Below, piece by piece: positions 1 through 8,095 of a stretch of DNA of 64,000 bases. The DNA is from Methylibium sp965279545. Lineage in GTDB: Bacteria > Pseudomonadota > Gammaproteobacteria > Burkholderiales > Burkholderiaceae_C. The position numbers and the translations under genes are program-made. The stretch spans positions 3,968,001-4,032,000 of the forward strand of contig NZ_OZ257250.1 in assembly GCF_965279545.1 (NCBI RefSeq), read 5' to 3'. Each line of letters starts with the position of its first letter. The first letter of the stretch is position 1. The notes below the pieces were generated by a model, which had not been told where the DNA came from, did no database searches, and saw only the letters and a program-made list of their open reading frames with translations.

Positions 1-511
1 CCTCGCGGTGCGTCACACCAGCGCGCCGCCCGACAGCCACGTGGCCTGGAAGCTGTGCCCGTCGCGCACGCTGCTGCTGGCTTCGCCGGCCTACCTGCGA
101 CGACGCGGCACGCCGGGCCACCCCGACGAACTGGCGGGCCACGACTGCCTGCCCTACCTGCGCAGCGGGCCGTCGGTCTGGGCGTTCGAGAAGCTGCCGA
201 CCAAGGGCAGCCGCGGCGGCGAGCCGCAGCGCGTGGGCGTGACGGTGACCGGCTCCTTGCGCGCCAACAACTCCGAGGTGCTGCGCGATGCGGTGCTGGC
301 CGGACTGGGCCTCGCCTTGCTGCCGGACTTCAGCGCCGCGGCGGCTCTGAAGTCGGGCCGTCTGCGCGAAGTGCTGTCCGACTGGCGGCCGGTCGGATTC
401 TTCGGCGACGCGGTCTACGCGCTGCGTCCGTTCAGCCCCCAGGTACCGCGTGCGGTGCGCTCGCTGGTCGAGCACCTGCGGGCCGCGCTGGCGCAGGGCT
501 TCGACGCTTGA
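1..511 (+). CDS. LysR-family regulator, C-terminal part (cut by window start)
   Basis: The open frame enters from the left edge (frame of base 2) and stops at 511. About 169 residues are visible, matching the effector-binding domain of a LysR-type transcriptional regulator: the stretch LLASPAYLRRRGTP followed by PDELAGHDCL is typical of the first lobe, and VLAGLGLALLPDF is typical of the second lobe just before the C-terminus. The helix-turn-helix N-terminus lies outside the window, so the regulated genes cannot be inferred. The stop is followed directly by a run of eight A residues. Family call is firm; the specific regulator is not recognised. Confidence 0.85.
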   Translation, partial: LAVRHTSAPPDSHVAWKLCPSRTLLLASPAYLRRRGTPGHPDELAGHDCLPYLRSGPSVWAFEKLPTKGSRGGEPQRVGVTVTGSLRANNSEVLRDAVLAGLGLALLPDFSAAAALKSGRLREVLSDWRPVGFFGDAVYALRPFSPQVPRAVRSLVEHLRAALAQGFDA

Positions 512-540
512 AAAAAAAGCAGCCCACCCGGTGAAGGGCA
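511..540 (-). terminator. Possible rho-independent terminator on the minus strand
   Basis: Read on the minus strand, an imperfect GC-rich stem (AGCC-CA-CCC against GGG-CA-GGCT around a GGTGAA loop) is followed by eight T residues. It lies about 240 bp beyond the last gene of the minus-strand run that ends at 779, so it could end that transcript. The stem contains an internal mismatch. The rest of 541-778 holds a short palindrome (GTCCTTC-AG-GAAGGAC, 550-565) and no gene I can support. Confidence 0.35.
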
Positions 541-778
541 GGCTGGCAAGTCCTTCAGGAAGGACATCGTTGGGACTGTATGACCGAGGAGGCCGGCGAA
601 CTGTGTCGCAATGCGGCCGCGCTTGCGGGTCGTGTTTCCGTGTGACAGCGGTTGATGGCACTGTAGAAGTCGGCCCGTTGCGCACCCATCCCCATAACGT
701 AGGAGTTCTGGGGGGAGAAGCTCCCGTGTTTGACGCGGATCAAGGAACGAACGGCACGCCCGACGGCTCGTGCCGCGT

Positions 779-1870
779 TCAGCCGAACGCGAGGGCGCTG
801 ACCGGTGGCAGGTGAGTGGAAAGGCAGCGCCAGTCCTCGCCGCCGTTCTCGCTGAGCCACAGGTTGCCGCTGGTCGAGGCCATCGCGAGGCGTTCGCCGC
901 TGGCGTCGACCACCAACGCATGACGGTAGACCAGGTCGTAGGCGGGCGCTGGCGGCAGACCACGTGCCAGGGTCTCGAAGCACATGCCGCCGTCGCGGGT
1001 GCGCGTCACCACCAGCCGGCCGTCGACCGGCACGCGGCATTCGTCCTTCACTGCCGGCACGAACCACGCCATCCCGGGCTCGCGCGGATGCACCGCGACC
1101 GCGAAGCCGAAGACCGAAGGCCCGGCGCGCTCGAGCTCCTGCCAGCTTCGGGCGCCGTCGTGGCTGACGAAGATGCCGTTGTGATGCTGGGCCCACAGCG
1201 TGTCCGGGGCTGCCGCACATTGCACGACGCGGTGCGGATCCTGGATGTTCTGCTCGTAGGCTCGCTCGGGCGGCATGAAGGCGGCGCGCATGCCCTGGGC
1301 CGACAGTGCCCAGCTTGCGCCGCCGTCCTCACTGCGCCACACGCCGCCGCACGAGATGCCGAGCAGCAGCCGGCGGCTGTCGCGCGGATCGACGAGGATG
1401 CTGTGGATGCCCGGGTGGTCGTAGCCGCCTCCGAACCACTCGCGGCGCTCCGGGCGCTGCCACAGCGACTCGACGAGCGCCCAGCTCGCGCCGCGGTCGG
1501 CCGAACGAAACAGGCCGCCGGGCAGGGTGCCCGCCCACAGCACGCCGGGCTGGTCGGCGCCGCCAGCGGCCAGGCTCCAGATCAGCTTCAGGTCCCAGGG
1601 CGTCGGATCGTCGCTGTCCTCGGGCTTTTTCGGGTAGGCCGGTGCGGGGAGCTCGTGCCAGTTCGCGCCGCCGTCGTCGCTGCGGCGCAGCTTGCAGCCG
1701 AAGTGACCGAGGTTCAGCGCGGCATACAGCGCGCCGTCGCGTGCATCGTGCAGGACCTGGCTGACCGGGTCGCCGAGGAAGTGCGCGGCGGTGTCCGGTA
1801 CCCAGCCGGCTGTGTCGCGGTGCCAGCCCAGCAGGCCCTTGCGGGTCGCGATCCAGAGTCGGTTCGACAT
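779..1870 (-). CDS. BNR/VPS10-like beta-propeller protein (sialidase-like fold)
   Basis: 363 residues with five sialidase-type Asp-box (BNR) repeats of the form S-x-D-x-G-x-x-W, for example RRSDDGGANW, FRSADRGASW, WRSEDGGASW, FVSHDGARSW and WLSENGGEDW. These turn motifs mark blades of a beta-propeller as in exo-alpha-sialidases and VPS10 domains; such repeats alone do not prove glycosidase activity. There is no signal peptide, so the protein is probably cytoplasmic. The ATG at 1870 was chosen because GGAG sits just upstream; a longer in-frame start at 1903 would run into the spacer behind the preceding gene. It follows the MoaD/ThiS-like gene by 38 bp, a pairing seen in related bacteria, and the two are probably co-transcribed. 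Substrate unknown. Confidence 0.75.
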   Translation of the reverse strand: MSNRLWIATRKGLLGWHRDTAGWVPDTAAHFLGDPVSQVLHDARDGALYAALNLGHFGCKLRRSDDGGANWHELPAPAYPKKPEDSDDPTPWDLKLIWSLAAGGADQPGVLWAGTLPGGLFRSADRGASWALVESLWQRPERREWFGGGYDHPGIHSILVDPRDSRRLLLGISCGGVWRSEDGGASWALSAQGMRAAFMPPERAYEQNIQDPHRVVQCAAAPDTLWAQHHNGIFVSHDGARSWQELERAGPSVFGFAVAVHPREPGMAWFVPAVKDECRVPVDGRLVVTRTRDGGMCFETLARGLPPAPAYDLVYRHALVVDASGERLAMASTSGNLWLSENGGEDWRCLSTHLPPVSALAFG

Positions 1871-1908
1871 GGCGTGTCTCCTCGTCGTCGGGAAGCTCGG
1901 CACGGTGC

Positions 1909-2178
1909 TCAGCCGCCGGTCAGGGCCTGCAGCACATGCACTTCGGCATCGGGGCGCAGCGTATCGCTCAAGCGCTGGCGGTCGCGCGCGCGTTGCCCGT
2001 CGATGAACACCGCGACGTGGGCGCGCAGCGCGCCCTGGTCGTCGAGGAGGTAGCCGCGCGCCTGCGGGTTCGTCCGGAACACCTGTTCAAGTGCTTCGGC
2101 CAGCGTGGCAGCCTGCAGCGCGTGTCGCGGGCAGTCGACGTGGCGCTGCAGGTGGGCGGTGAACGTGACCGTGACCAT
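1909..2178 (-). CDS. MoaD/ThiS-family ubiquitin-like protein
   Basis: 89 residues beginning MVTVTFTAHLQRH and ending in Gly-Gly (ALTGG). The size, beta-grasp pattern (AHVAVFIDGQ in the middle) and terminal GG are those of MoaD/ThiS sulfur-carrier proteins, whose C-terminal glycine is adenylated and thiocarboxylated by a MoeB/ThiF-type enzyme. No E1-like partner gene is adjacent, so the pathway served is not clear. It lies between the D-amino-acid dehydrogenase and the BNR protein in a same-strand run. The longer open frame upstream (to 2403) overlaps the neighbour's coding region and was not used. Confidence 0.75.
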   Translation of the reverse strand: MVTVTFTAHLQRHVDCPRHALQAATLAEALEQVFRTNPQARGYLLDDQGALRAHVAVFIDGQRARDRQRLSDTLRPDAEVHVLQALTGG

Positions 2179-2222
2179 CACCGGCGATTCTGCGCCTCCC
2201 GCAGGGCGTCGCGGTGATCGAC

Positions 2223-3554
2223 TCAGGTGTTGGAAGCCGCCGCCGCCGCGCGGCGGTGCGTGCCGACCCAGGTCGTGGCGACGCGCTCGCCGCAGAAGCC
2301 GAATTCGAGCGCCGGGCGCTTGCCGCTGATCAGCTCGGCCAGCGCGCGGCCCGAACCGGCGCCATGCGTCCAGCCCAGCGTGCCGTGGCCGGCGTTGATC
2401 CACAGGTTCTCGATGCGGCTGCGGCCGATGTAGGGGATGTTGGTCGGGGTGCTGGGCCGCAGGCCGGTCCAGAAATTGGGCTCGGACAGATCGGCGACAC
2501 CGGGAAACAGCTCTTCGTAACGCCGCACCAGTGCCTGGCAGCGCACGCGCGCTGTGGCGCTGTCGAGCCCGGTGTCGTAGCCGGCGAGTTCGGCGGTGCC
2601 GGCGATGCGGACGTGGTCACCGAGCCGCGAGACCGCGATCTTGCGGGCATCGTCGATCATGCTGACGACACTCGCGCGTTCGGGGGCTCTGAGCTGCAGC
2701 GTTGCCGAGTAACCCTTGGCCGGATAGATGTTCAGGTGCACGCCCAGCGGACGCAGCAGCGGTGCGGTGTAGGAGCCGAGCGCCGCGACGAAGGCCTCGG
2801 CCTGCAGCGTGCGCGGCTGGCGCGAGGCGATGTCGCGCACGCGCACCGCACTGATCCGTCCGCCTGCGCGGTCCAGGCCGTCGATCGCGTGGCCGAACAG
2901 GAAAACCGCCCCGCGTGCCGCACAGCGCTTCGCCAGCTCCTGCGTGAACACGCGCGCATCGCCGGACTCGTCGCTCGGCGTGTAGGTGCCGCCGGCAATG
3001 TGCGCACCGTAGCTGGCCAGCGCCGGCTCGACGCGCAGCACCTCCTCGCGCGACAGCACGCGGCGGTCCACGCCATGGCGGCGCATCAGCTCGGCGCCGG
3101 CCGCGCCGGCCTCGAAGTCCTTCTGGCTGCTGAAGAAGTGCAGGATGCCGCGCTCGAGCCGGTCGTACTCGATGCCGGTCTGCGCCACCAGGCCCTTCAG
3201 CGATTCATGGCTGTAGCGCCCGAGCGCGACCAACTGCTGCACGTTGCGCTCGAAGGCGCCGTCGGTGCACTGTGTGAGGAAGCTCAGACCCCAGCGCCAT
3301 TGCCACGGGTCGAGCTTGGGGCGGAACAGCAGAGGCGAGTCGTCGCGCGCCAGCCACTTCAGCACTTTCAGCGGCGCCTCGGCATTGGCCCAGGGCTCGC
3401 AGAAACTGACCGAGATCTGCGCCCCATTGGCGAAGCTGGTCTCGAGCGCCGCATCGGGCTGGCGGTCGATCACGGTGACTTCATGCCCCTGTTCGAGCAG
3501 GTACCACGCGGTGCTGACGCCGATGATGCCGGCGCCCAGGACGATGACTTTCAT
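2223..3554 (-). CDS. dadA: D-amino-acid dehydrogenase, small-subunit type (DadA)
   Basis: 443 residues. The N-terminus carries the FAD-binding Rossmann motif VIVLGAGIIGVSTAWYL (GxGxxG), and the C-terminal third has PNFWTGLRPSTPTNIPYIG and INAGHGTLGWTHGAGSGR, both hallmarks of DadA/DAO-family oxidoreductases. DadA deaminates D-amino acids, classically D-alanine, to 2-oxo acids and passes electrons to the respiratory chain at the membrane. The ATG at 3554 was preferred over a GTG at 3572 because AAGGAG lies six bases before it. The neighbouring LysE/ArgO exporter ends only 18 bp upstream, suggesting one amino-acid-related transcript. No alanine racemase gene is adjacent. Confidence 0.88.
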   Translation of the reverse strand: MKVIVLGAGIIGVSTAWYLLEQGHEVTVIDRQPDAALETSFANGAQISVSFCEPWANAEAPLKVLKWLARDDSPLLFRPKLDPWQWRWGLSFLTQCTDGAFERNVQQLVALGRYSHESLKGLVAQTGIEYDRLERGILHFFSSQKDFEAGAAGAELMRRHGVDRRVLSREEVLRVEPALASYGAHIAGGTYTPSDESGDARVFTQELAKRCAARGAVFLFGHAIDGLDRAGGRISAVRVRDIASRQPRTLQAEAFVAALGSYTAPLLRPLGVHLNIYPAKGYSATLQLRAPERASVVSMIDDARKIAVSRLGDHVRIAGTAELAGYDTGLDSATARVRCQALVRRYEELFPGVADLSEPNFWTGLRPSTPTNIPYIGRSRIENLWINAGHGTLGWTHGAGSGRALAELISGKRPALEFGFCGERVATTWVGTHRRAAAAASNT

Positions 3555-3572
3555 GCCGAACTCCTTGGCCAC

Positions 3573-4226
3573 TCAGGCCTGCGTCAGGGGCGTCAGCAGC
3601 AACTGCGCCGCAACCGCCCACATCACCACCGCGACGAGCGCGTCGATCGCCCGCCATGCCGACGGTTGGCGCAAGAAGCGCGCCGCGCCGGCCGCGCCGA
3701 AACCGAGCAGCGCGAACCATGCCGCCGACGCCGCCCAGGCCCCGGCCACGAAGCCCAGCCGCGCGGCGCCGACGTGCTGTGCACCGACCCCGCCCACCAG
3801 CACCACGGTGTCGAGGTAGACGTGCGGGTTCAGATAGGTGAGCGCGAGCGTGGTCGTCAGCGTGCCGCCAAGCGAGCCGCCGACGCCGGCAAGTTGCAGT
3901 CCGGCACTCCCGCCGCGCCAGGCCTGATGCGCGGCGCGCCAGCCGTACACCGCCAGGAAGGCCGCACCGCCGTAGCGGAAGGCCTCCAGCAGCAGCGGCT
4001 GCGCAGCGATCAGCGCACCCAGTCCGAACACGCCCAGCGCGACGAGCAACCCGTCGGACAGCGCACACGTCACCACCACCGGCAGCACGTGCGCCCGCAT
4101 CACGCCCTGGCGCAGCACCAGCGCGTTCTGCGCACCGATCGCGACGATCAGGCCGGCCATCATCAAGGCGCCCTGCAACGCGGCGGCCGGGACGGCAGGA
4201 TCGAGCGGACTGACGAGCGGGATCAT
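3573..4226 (-). CDS. LysE/ArgO-family amino-acid exporter
   Basis: 217 residues, almost entirely hydrophobic, with about six predicted membrane helices. The N-terminal block GLIVAIGAQNALVLRQG is the LysE/ArgO signature (G-x-Q-N), and LTYLNPHVYLDTVVLVG is the conserved NP-containing segment of this family. Members export basic amino acids such as lysine or arginine across the inner membrane. It is divergently transcribed from a close ArgP/LysG-type regulator, the classical regulator-exporter pair in which the LysR protein senses intracellular lysine or arginine. The dadA gene follows on the same strand. Confidence 0.88.
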   Translation of the reverse strand: MIPLVSPLDPAVPAAALQGALMMAGLIVAIGAQNALVLRQGVMRAHVLPVVVTCALSDGLLVALGVFGLGALIAAQPLLLEAFRYGGAAFLAVYGWRAAHQAWRGGSAGLQLAGVGGSLGGTLTTTLALTYLNPHVYLDTVVLVGGVGAQHVGAARLGFVAGAWAASAAWFALLGFGAAGAARFLRQPSAWRAIDALVAVVMWAVAAQLLLTPLTQA

Positions 4227-4321
4227 CGCGAGATTGTGCTCAGCACCCTGTCTGCAGTGAAGCCAAATTCAAGTTATTGACATTACATTAGAGTGACTGA
4301 TTTTCAGGCCGGGTGCACGCC
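4227..4321. promoter_or_regulatory. Divergent argP / exporter control region
   Basis: This 95-bp AT-richer gap separates the exporter (minus strand) from argP (plus strand). It contains TTGACA at 4277-4282 and the phrase ATTGACATTACATTAGAGTG, which has the spaced T/A pattern expected of a LysR-type operator. Divergent LysR regulator-target pairs normally bind in the shared gap and control both directions. I could not assign a convincing -10 partner in either direction, so exact promoters are left open. Confidence 0.45.
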
Positions 4322-5260
4322 ATGCAAAACCTCGACCCTGCGGCGCTCGATTGCCTGGCCGCGCTTGCCGACGACGGCAGCTTCGAGCGCGCCGCGCAAC
4401 GTCTTTCGATCACCCAGTCGGCGGTGTCGCAGCGCTTGAGGGCGCTGGAATCCCAGGTCGGGCAGCTGCTGGTGGTGCGCGCGCGGCCGCTGCGGCTCAC
4501 CGAGCCGGGCAAGGTGCTGCTGCGCTTCGCCCGTCAGTTGCAGGCCATGCGCGCCGATGTCGCGCGCGAGCTCGGCGAGCGCATGCAATCACAGGCCCGG
4601 CTGCCGATCGCCGTCAACGCCGACAGCCTGGCGACCTGGGTGCTGCCGGCGCTGGACGACCTGGTGCAGCAGGGCATGAGGGACGGCTTCGGGCTGGAAC
4701 TGATCGTCGACGATCAGGACTTCACCCACGAATGGCTGCGCCAGGGGCAGGTGCTGGGCTGCGTGTCGACCGTGCCGCAGGCGCTGCGCGGCTGCCGCGT
4801 CGAGCCGCTCGGCACGATGCGCTACATCGCAGTGGCCAGCCCCGCCTTCGTGGCGCGCGAACTGGGCGGCGACGCCGAAGGCGGCCTGAACCGCGGCAAC
4901 TTCGCACGCGCTCCCTTCCTCGTGTTCAACCGCAAGGACGACATGCAGACGCAGTGGGTGTCGCAGGCCTTCGGCGTGCGCTCGCCCCGGCTCGAGGAGC
5001 GCTTCGTGCCGTCTTCCGAGGCCTATGTGCGTGCGGCCGCACTGGGCTGGGGCATCGGCGTCGTGCCCGAGTTGCAGGTGCGCGAGCGGCTCGCTCAGGG
5101 CGAACTGCTGTGCCTGCGACCCGACATCGGCGTCGAGGTGGCGCTGTACTGGCACCAGTGGAAGCTTGGCGGCGACAGTGGCCTGCCGGCCCGCGCGGCG
5201 CGGCTCGACGAGGTGGGCGCGGCGCTGGCCCGCGGCGCGGCCGCCGCGCTGGATCGCTGA
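4322..5260 (+). CDS. argP: ArgP/LysG-type LysR transcriptional regulator
   Basis: 312 residues from the ATG at 4322 (a GTG nine bases upstream is an alternative). The N-terminal winged helix-turn-helix reads GSFERAAQRLSITQSAVSQRLRAL, with the serine-rich recognition helix of ArgP. The effector domain includes VNADSLATWVLPAL and FNRKDDMQTQWV, which recur in the ArgP/IciA subgroup that senses lysine or arginine and activates the exporter gene. The divergent LysE/ArgO neighbour supports this role. The C-terminus contains VALYWHQWKL, also typical of the subgroup. Likely autoregulated through the shared 95-bp gap. Confidence 0.88.
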   Translation: MQNLDPAALDCLAALADDGSFERAAQRLSITQSAVSQRLRALESQVGQLLVVRARPLRLTEPGKVLLRFARQLQAMRADVARELGERMQSQARLPIAVNADSLATWVLPALDDLVQQGMRDGFGLELIVDDQDFTHEWLRQGQVLGCVSTVPQALRGCRVEPLGTMRYIAVASPAFVARELGGDAEGGLNRGNFARAPFLVFNRKDDMQTQWVSQAFGVRSPRLEERFVPSSEAYVRAAALGWGIGVVPELQVRERLAQGELLCLRPDIGVEVALYWHQWKLGGDSGLPARAARLDEVGAALARGAAAALDR

Positions 5261-5334
5261 GTGCCGCGCGTCCCGCGCGCTCCTGTGCAGGACTTCTGCC
5301 GCACACCAGCGCCGCGTGCCGGCGCGATGGCGAC

Positions 5335-5568
5335 TCAGCGGCGCGTCGTCTCGTGCGACGAGCGATCGTGCGGGGGCGCCGCGTGGCGGCGCGGTGCGTG
5401 CTCGGGGCCTGCGGCGGGGCGCAGCGCCGGTGCCTGCCGCACGCCGGCGCCCGGTGGCTCGAAACGCCAGTCCGCCGTTTCGTCGCCTGCGGCGGCGAGC
5501 AGCATTGCGCTGACCACGGCGGCGCTGACGGTGCCCCAGGTGATGGCTTGCAGCGAGGTGCGGGTCAT
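5335..5568 (-). CDS. Small single-pass membrane protein, unknown function
   Basis: 77 residues starting MTRTSLQAITWGTVSAAVVSAMLLAAA when the ATG at 5568 is used. One hydrophobic helix near the N-terminus is followed by a basic, proline-rich tail (APRRHAAPPHDRSS) that may sit outside the membrane or in the periplasm. The longer frame to 5727 would overlap the phoD promoter region. It is divergent from phoD and convergent with argP. No recognised family; the hydrophobic start and codon use suggest a real gene, but the evidence is thin. Confidence 0.45.
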   Translation of the reverse strand: MTRTSLQAITWGTVSAAVVSAMLLAAAGDETADWRFEPPGAGVRQAPALRPAAGPEHAPRRHAAPPHDRSSHETTRR

Positions 5569-5740
5569 GGCGATGTGCTGGCGTTCAAGAACTGGGAAGC
5601 ATGAAGCGGGCCGAACCCGATCTTGGAGCGTAGGCGATAGCGCGGCTGTGTCCAATCCGTCGAAGTAGGGAAGTCGTGACGAAACGCAGCCGGACGCTGC
5701 CGCAGGAACTTCATCAACGGTGGGCACAATCGGGCGCCTG

Positions 5741-7315
5741 ATGCAGCGCCGTGACCTCCTCGCTCACCTTGGCCGCAGCGCCGCCACGCTGGCGCTCGGT
5801 ACGCTGTTCACGCCCGGCGCCGGCCGCAGCGGCGAGCGCGTGGAGCGCCTGCCTGGCGGCGACGATCCCTTCACGCTCGGCGTCGCCAGCGGCATGCCCG
5901 CGCCCGACGGCGTGGTGCTGTGGACCCGGCTGGCGCCGCGTCCGCGCGAGCCGCTCGGCGGCCTGCCCGACGCGGCCATCGCGGTGCGCTGGGAGCTGGC
6001 CGAGGACGAGCGCTTCTCGATCGGCCGGCACACCGGTGTGGCCTGGGCCCGGCCGGAACATGCGCACAGCGTGCATGTCGACGTGGACGGCCTGCCGAGC
6101 GACCGCCGCTACTTCTACCGCTTCCACGCCGGCGAGGCGACCAGCCCTGTCGGCCGCACCCGCACCGCGCCGGCACCCGACGCTGTGGTCAACCGCCTGC
6201 GCATCGCGCTCGCCTCCTGCCAGCACTACGAGCAGGGCGAGTTCACCCTGCACCGCGAGATCGCTTCGCGCGACCTCGATTTCGTGCTGTTCGTCGGCGA
6301 CTACGTCTACGAGTCGAGCAATGCGCGCTTGCGCGTGCGCCCGCACGAAGCGCTGCAACCGACCACGCTGGAGGGCTTCCGCCAGCGCCATGTCACCTAC
6401 AAGCTCGACGCGGCGCTGCGCGCCGCCCATGCCGCTCACCCCTGGGTATTGACCTGGGACGACCACGAGGTCGAGAACGACTACGCCGGCGCCGCCTCGC
6501 GCGACCCGTCGCGCACCGCGGCCGACTTCCTGCAACTGCGTGCCGCTGCGTACAAAGCCTACTTCGAACACATGCCGGTGTCGCCGCGCAGTGCGCCGGT
6601 GGGGGCCGACATGCGCATCCACGAGCACTATCCCTGGGGCCGGCTGGCCGACCTGTGGACCCTGGACAACCGCCAGTACCGCTCGCTGCAGCCCTGCAAC
6701 CCGGAGGGCATCGCCGGCGGGCGCCTGCTGACGCAGTGCGCGACGCTCGAGGACGACGCGGCCACCGTCTTCGGCGCGGTGCAGGAGCGCTGGATCGGCG
6801 AGCAGCTCGCCGCCAGCCAACGCGGCTGGCGCCTGCTGGCCCAGGGCACGCAGATCGCGCCCGGCGGCATCGACACGCCGCTGGGGCGCAGCATCTTCAG
6901 CGACGGCTGGGACGGCTACCCGAAGGCGCGTGCGCGGCTCCTGCGCGCCATCGCCGAGCAGCCGCAGGGCAACGTGGTCTGCCTCGGCGGCGACGTGCAC
7001 CGCCATGTCGTCGCGCGCTTGCGCGCCGACCCGTCCGACCCGCGCTCGGCCGTGGTCGCCAGCGAATTCGCGACGAGCTCGCTGACCTCGCGCGGCCTGT
7101 CCGACACCGCGACCGCGCTGATGCGCAGCAGCAACCCCGACCTGCTGCACGCGCGCAGCGACGAGCGCGGCTACGTGCTGCTCGACCTCACGCCGCAGCG
7201 ACTGCGTGCCGAGCTGCGTGCCACCGCCTTCCCGGTGGCGGCCGACGCCCAGGTGCACACCCAGGCGCGCTTCGTCGTCGAGCAGGGGCACCCCGCGCCG
7301 CAAAGCGACGCCTGA
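5741..7315 (+). CDS. phoD: PhoD-family alkaline phosphatase/phosphodiesterase
   Basis: 524 residues. The N-terminus has a twin-arginine-like signal (MQRRDLLAHLGRSAATLALG), as expected for PhoD enzymes exported folded by Tat. An N-terminal fibronectin-like PhoD domain (TLGVASGMPAPDGVVLWTRL) precedes the metallophosphatase core, with metal-ligand motifs FVGDYVYE, LTWDDHEVENDY and LGGDVHRHV. PhoD hydrolyses phosphomonoesters and diesters in the periplasm using Fe and Ca. The ATG at 5741 was chosen over the GTG at 5720 because it puts the RR pair directly at the start. No Pho-box was identified with confidence upstream. Confidence 0.9.
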   Translation: MQRRDLLAHLGRSAATLALGTLFTPGAGRSGERVERLPGGDDPFTLGVASGMPAPDGVVLWTRLAPRPREPLGGLPDAAIAVRWELAEDERFSIGRHTGVAWARPEHAHSVHVDVDGLPSDRRYFYRFHAGEATSPVGRTRTAPAPDAVVNRLRIALASCQHYEQGEFTLHREIASRDLDFVLFVGDYVYESSNARLRVRPHEALQPTTLEGFRQRHVTYKLDAALRAAHAAHPWVLTWDDHEVENDYAGAASRDPSRTAADFLQLRAAAYKAYFEHMPVSPRSAPVGADMRIHEHYPWGRLADLWTLDNRQYRSLQPCNPEGIAGGRLLTQCATLEDDAATVFGAVQERWIGEQLAASQRGWRLLAQGTQIAPGGIDTPLGRSIFSDGWDGYPKARARLLRAIAEQPQGNVVCLGGDVHRHVVARLRADPSDPRSAVVASEFATSSLTSRGLSDTATALMRSSNPDLLHARSDERGYVLLDLTPQRLRAELRATAFPVAADAQVHTQARFVVEQGHPAPQSDA

Positions 7316-7418
7316 GGCCATCGCCGAGGCTGCCGGTCGCGCCGCAGCACGGCAAATGACCGATCAATCGCCCGCTACTCCAATGCTTGTGCGGCCGGCG
7401 TCCGCGCAGACTGCCCGC

Positions 7419-7595
7419 ATGAACCTGGCCCGGATCTGGAAGCGATGGTTGCAGCGCTGGCATCTGCCACGCAGCGAGCATCAGGCCGTCCGCCCGACGC
7501 ATGAGGACCCTGCCGATTGCGGCACGGCCTGGGGACTCGATCTGACGCTGCCGCCGAAGGCCTTCGACCGCTCGCGCTCACCCCGTCAGCCCTAG
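7419..7595 (+). CDS. Short hypothetical protein
   Basis: 58 residues (MNLARIWKRWLQRWHLPR at the start), basic at the N-terminus with no membrane helix or recognised domain. It begins about 100 bp after phoD and ends 12 bp before a long dispersed repeat. The start ATG is the first that leaves the phoD tail. Support comes only from an uninterrupted frame in GC-rich DNA, so it could be spurious. Confidence 0.3.
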   Translation: MNLARIWKRWLQRWHLPRSEHQAVRPTHEDPADCGTAWGLDLTLPPKAFDRSRSPRQP

Positions 7596-7606
7596 CCAGC
7601 CCTCAT

Positions 7607-8095
7607 ACCAACTCGCAATCAAACCTATCAAATCGTCCGGCGCCCTTCGGCTCGTTGGCGCCGTTCGTGTGCGTGTGTTGAGGTTCGAAGCGTCCGCCGG
7701 CCAGCCGTCTGCGGGTACCGAGCGTTGCTGGCGAGGCCGCCGGGCGAGCGGCTCCGCTCATGTCCTCCGGGCCGGGCTTCGCCCGGCCCTCCCCCTCTAC
7801 TTCGCTGCGCCGCTCACCCGACGCCCTCGCCAGCACTCACCGTCGCCGCCTGCGCAGGCCGTCAAACCGCGGCAGGCCGCGGTGGTGGCAGCGCTGGGAC
7901 GGGTTGCTGTGTGGAGTGAAGTCAAGGAGGAGGGGGCGGCCGTGAGGCCGACGCCGGGGGACATGAACGCAACACAGCGACCCGGCGCAGCGCCCGCGCC
8001 AACGTTTGACTTCGGCGTTCCGGACAAAGACTCCGAACACCGCAACCAGCACTGGCCCAAGCTTCAATCCGATGCGCTTGAATGCAATGCCGTAT
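7607..8095. repeat. Dispersed intergenic repeat, copy 1 (about 490 bp)
   Basis: The segment begins ACCAACTCGCAATCAAACCT and ends GAATGCAATGCCGTAT. The same beginning, end and several inner blocks recur at 49756-50211. Shared blocks include TTCGGCTCGTTG, GTTGAGGTTCGAAGCGTCC and CGCTCACCCGACGCCCTCGC. It fills the gap between two convergent gene ends and contains no gene I can support. An inner block at about 7916-7966 is present in the other copy in inverted orientation, so the element is modular. It is not a recognised insertion sequence; no transposase frame is present. Confidence 0.7.

Noticed and set aside
512..778. Possible transposase remnant on the minus strand behind the LysR gene
   Set aside because: Short translated pieces did not match any transposase motif I can name; left as unannotated intergenic sequence.
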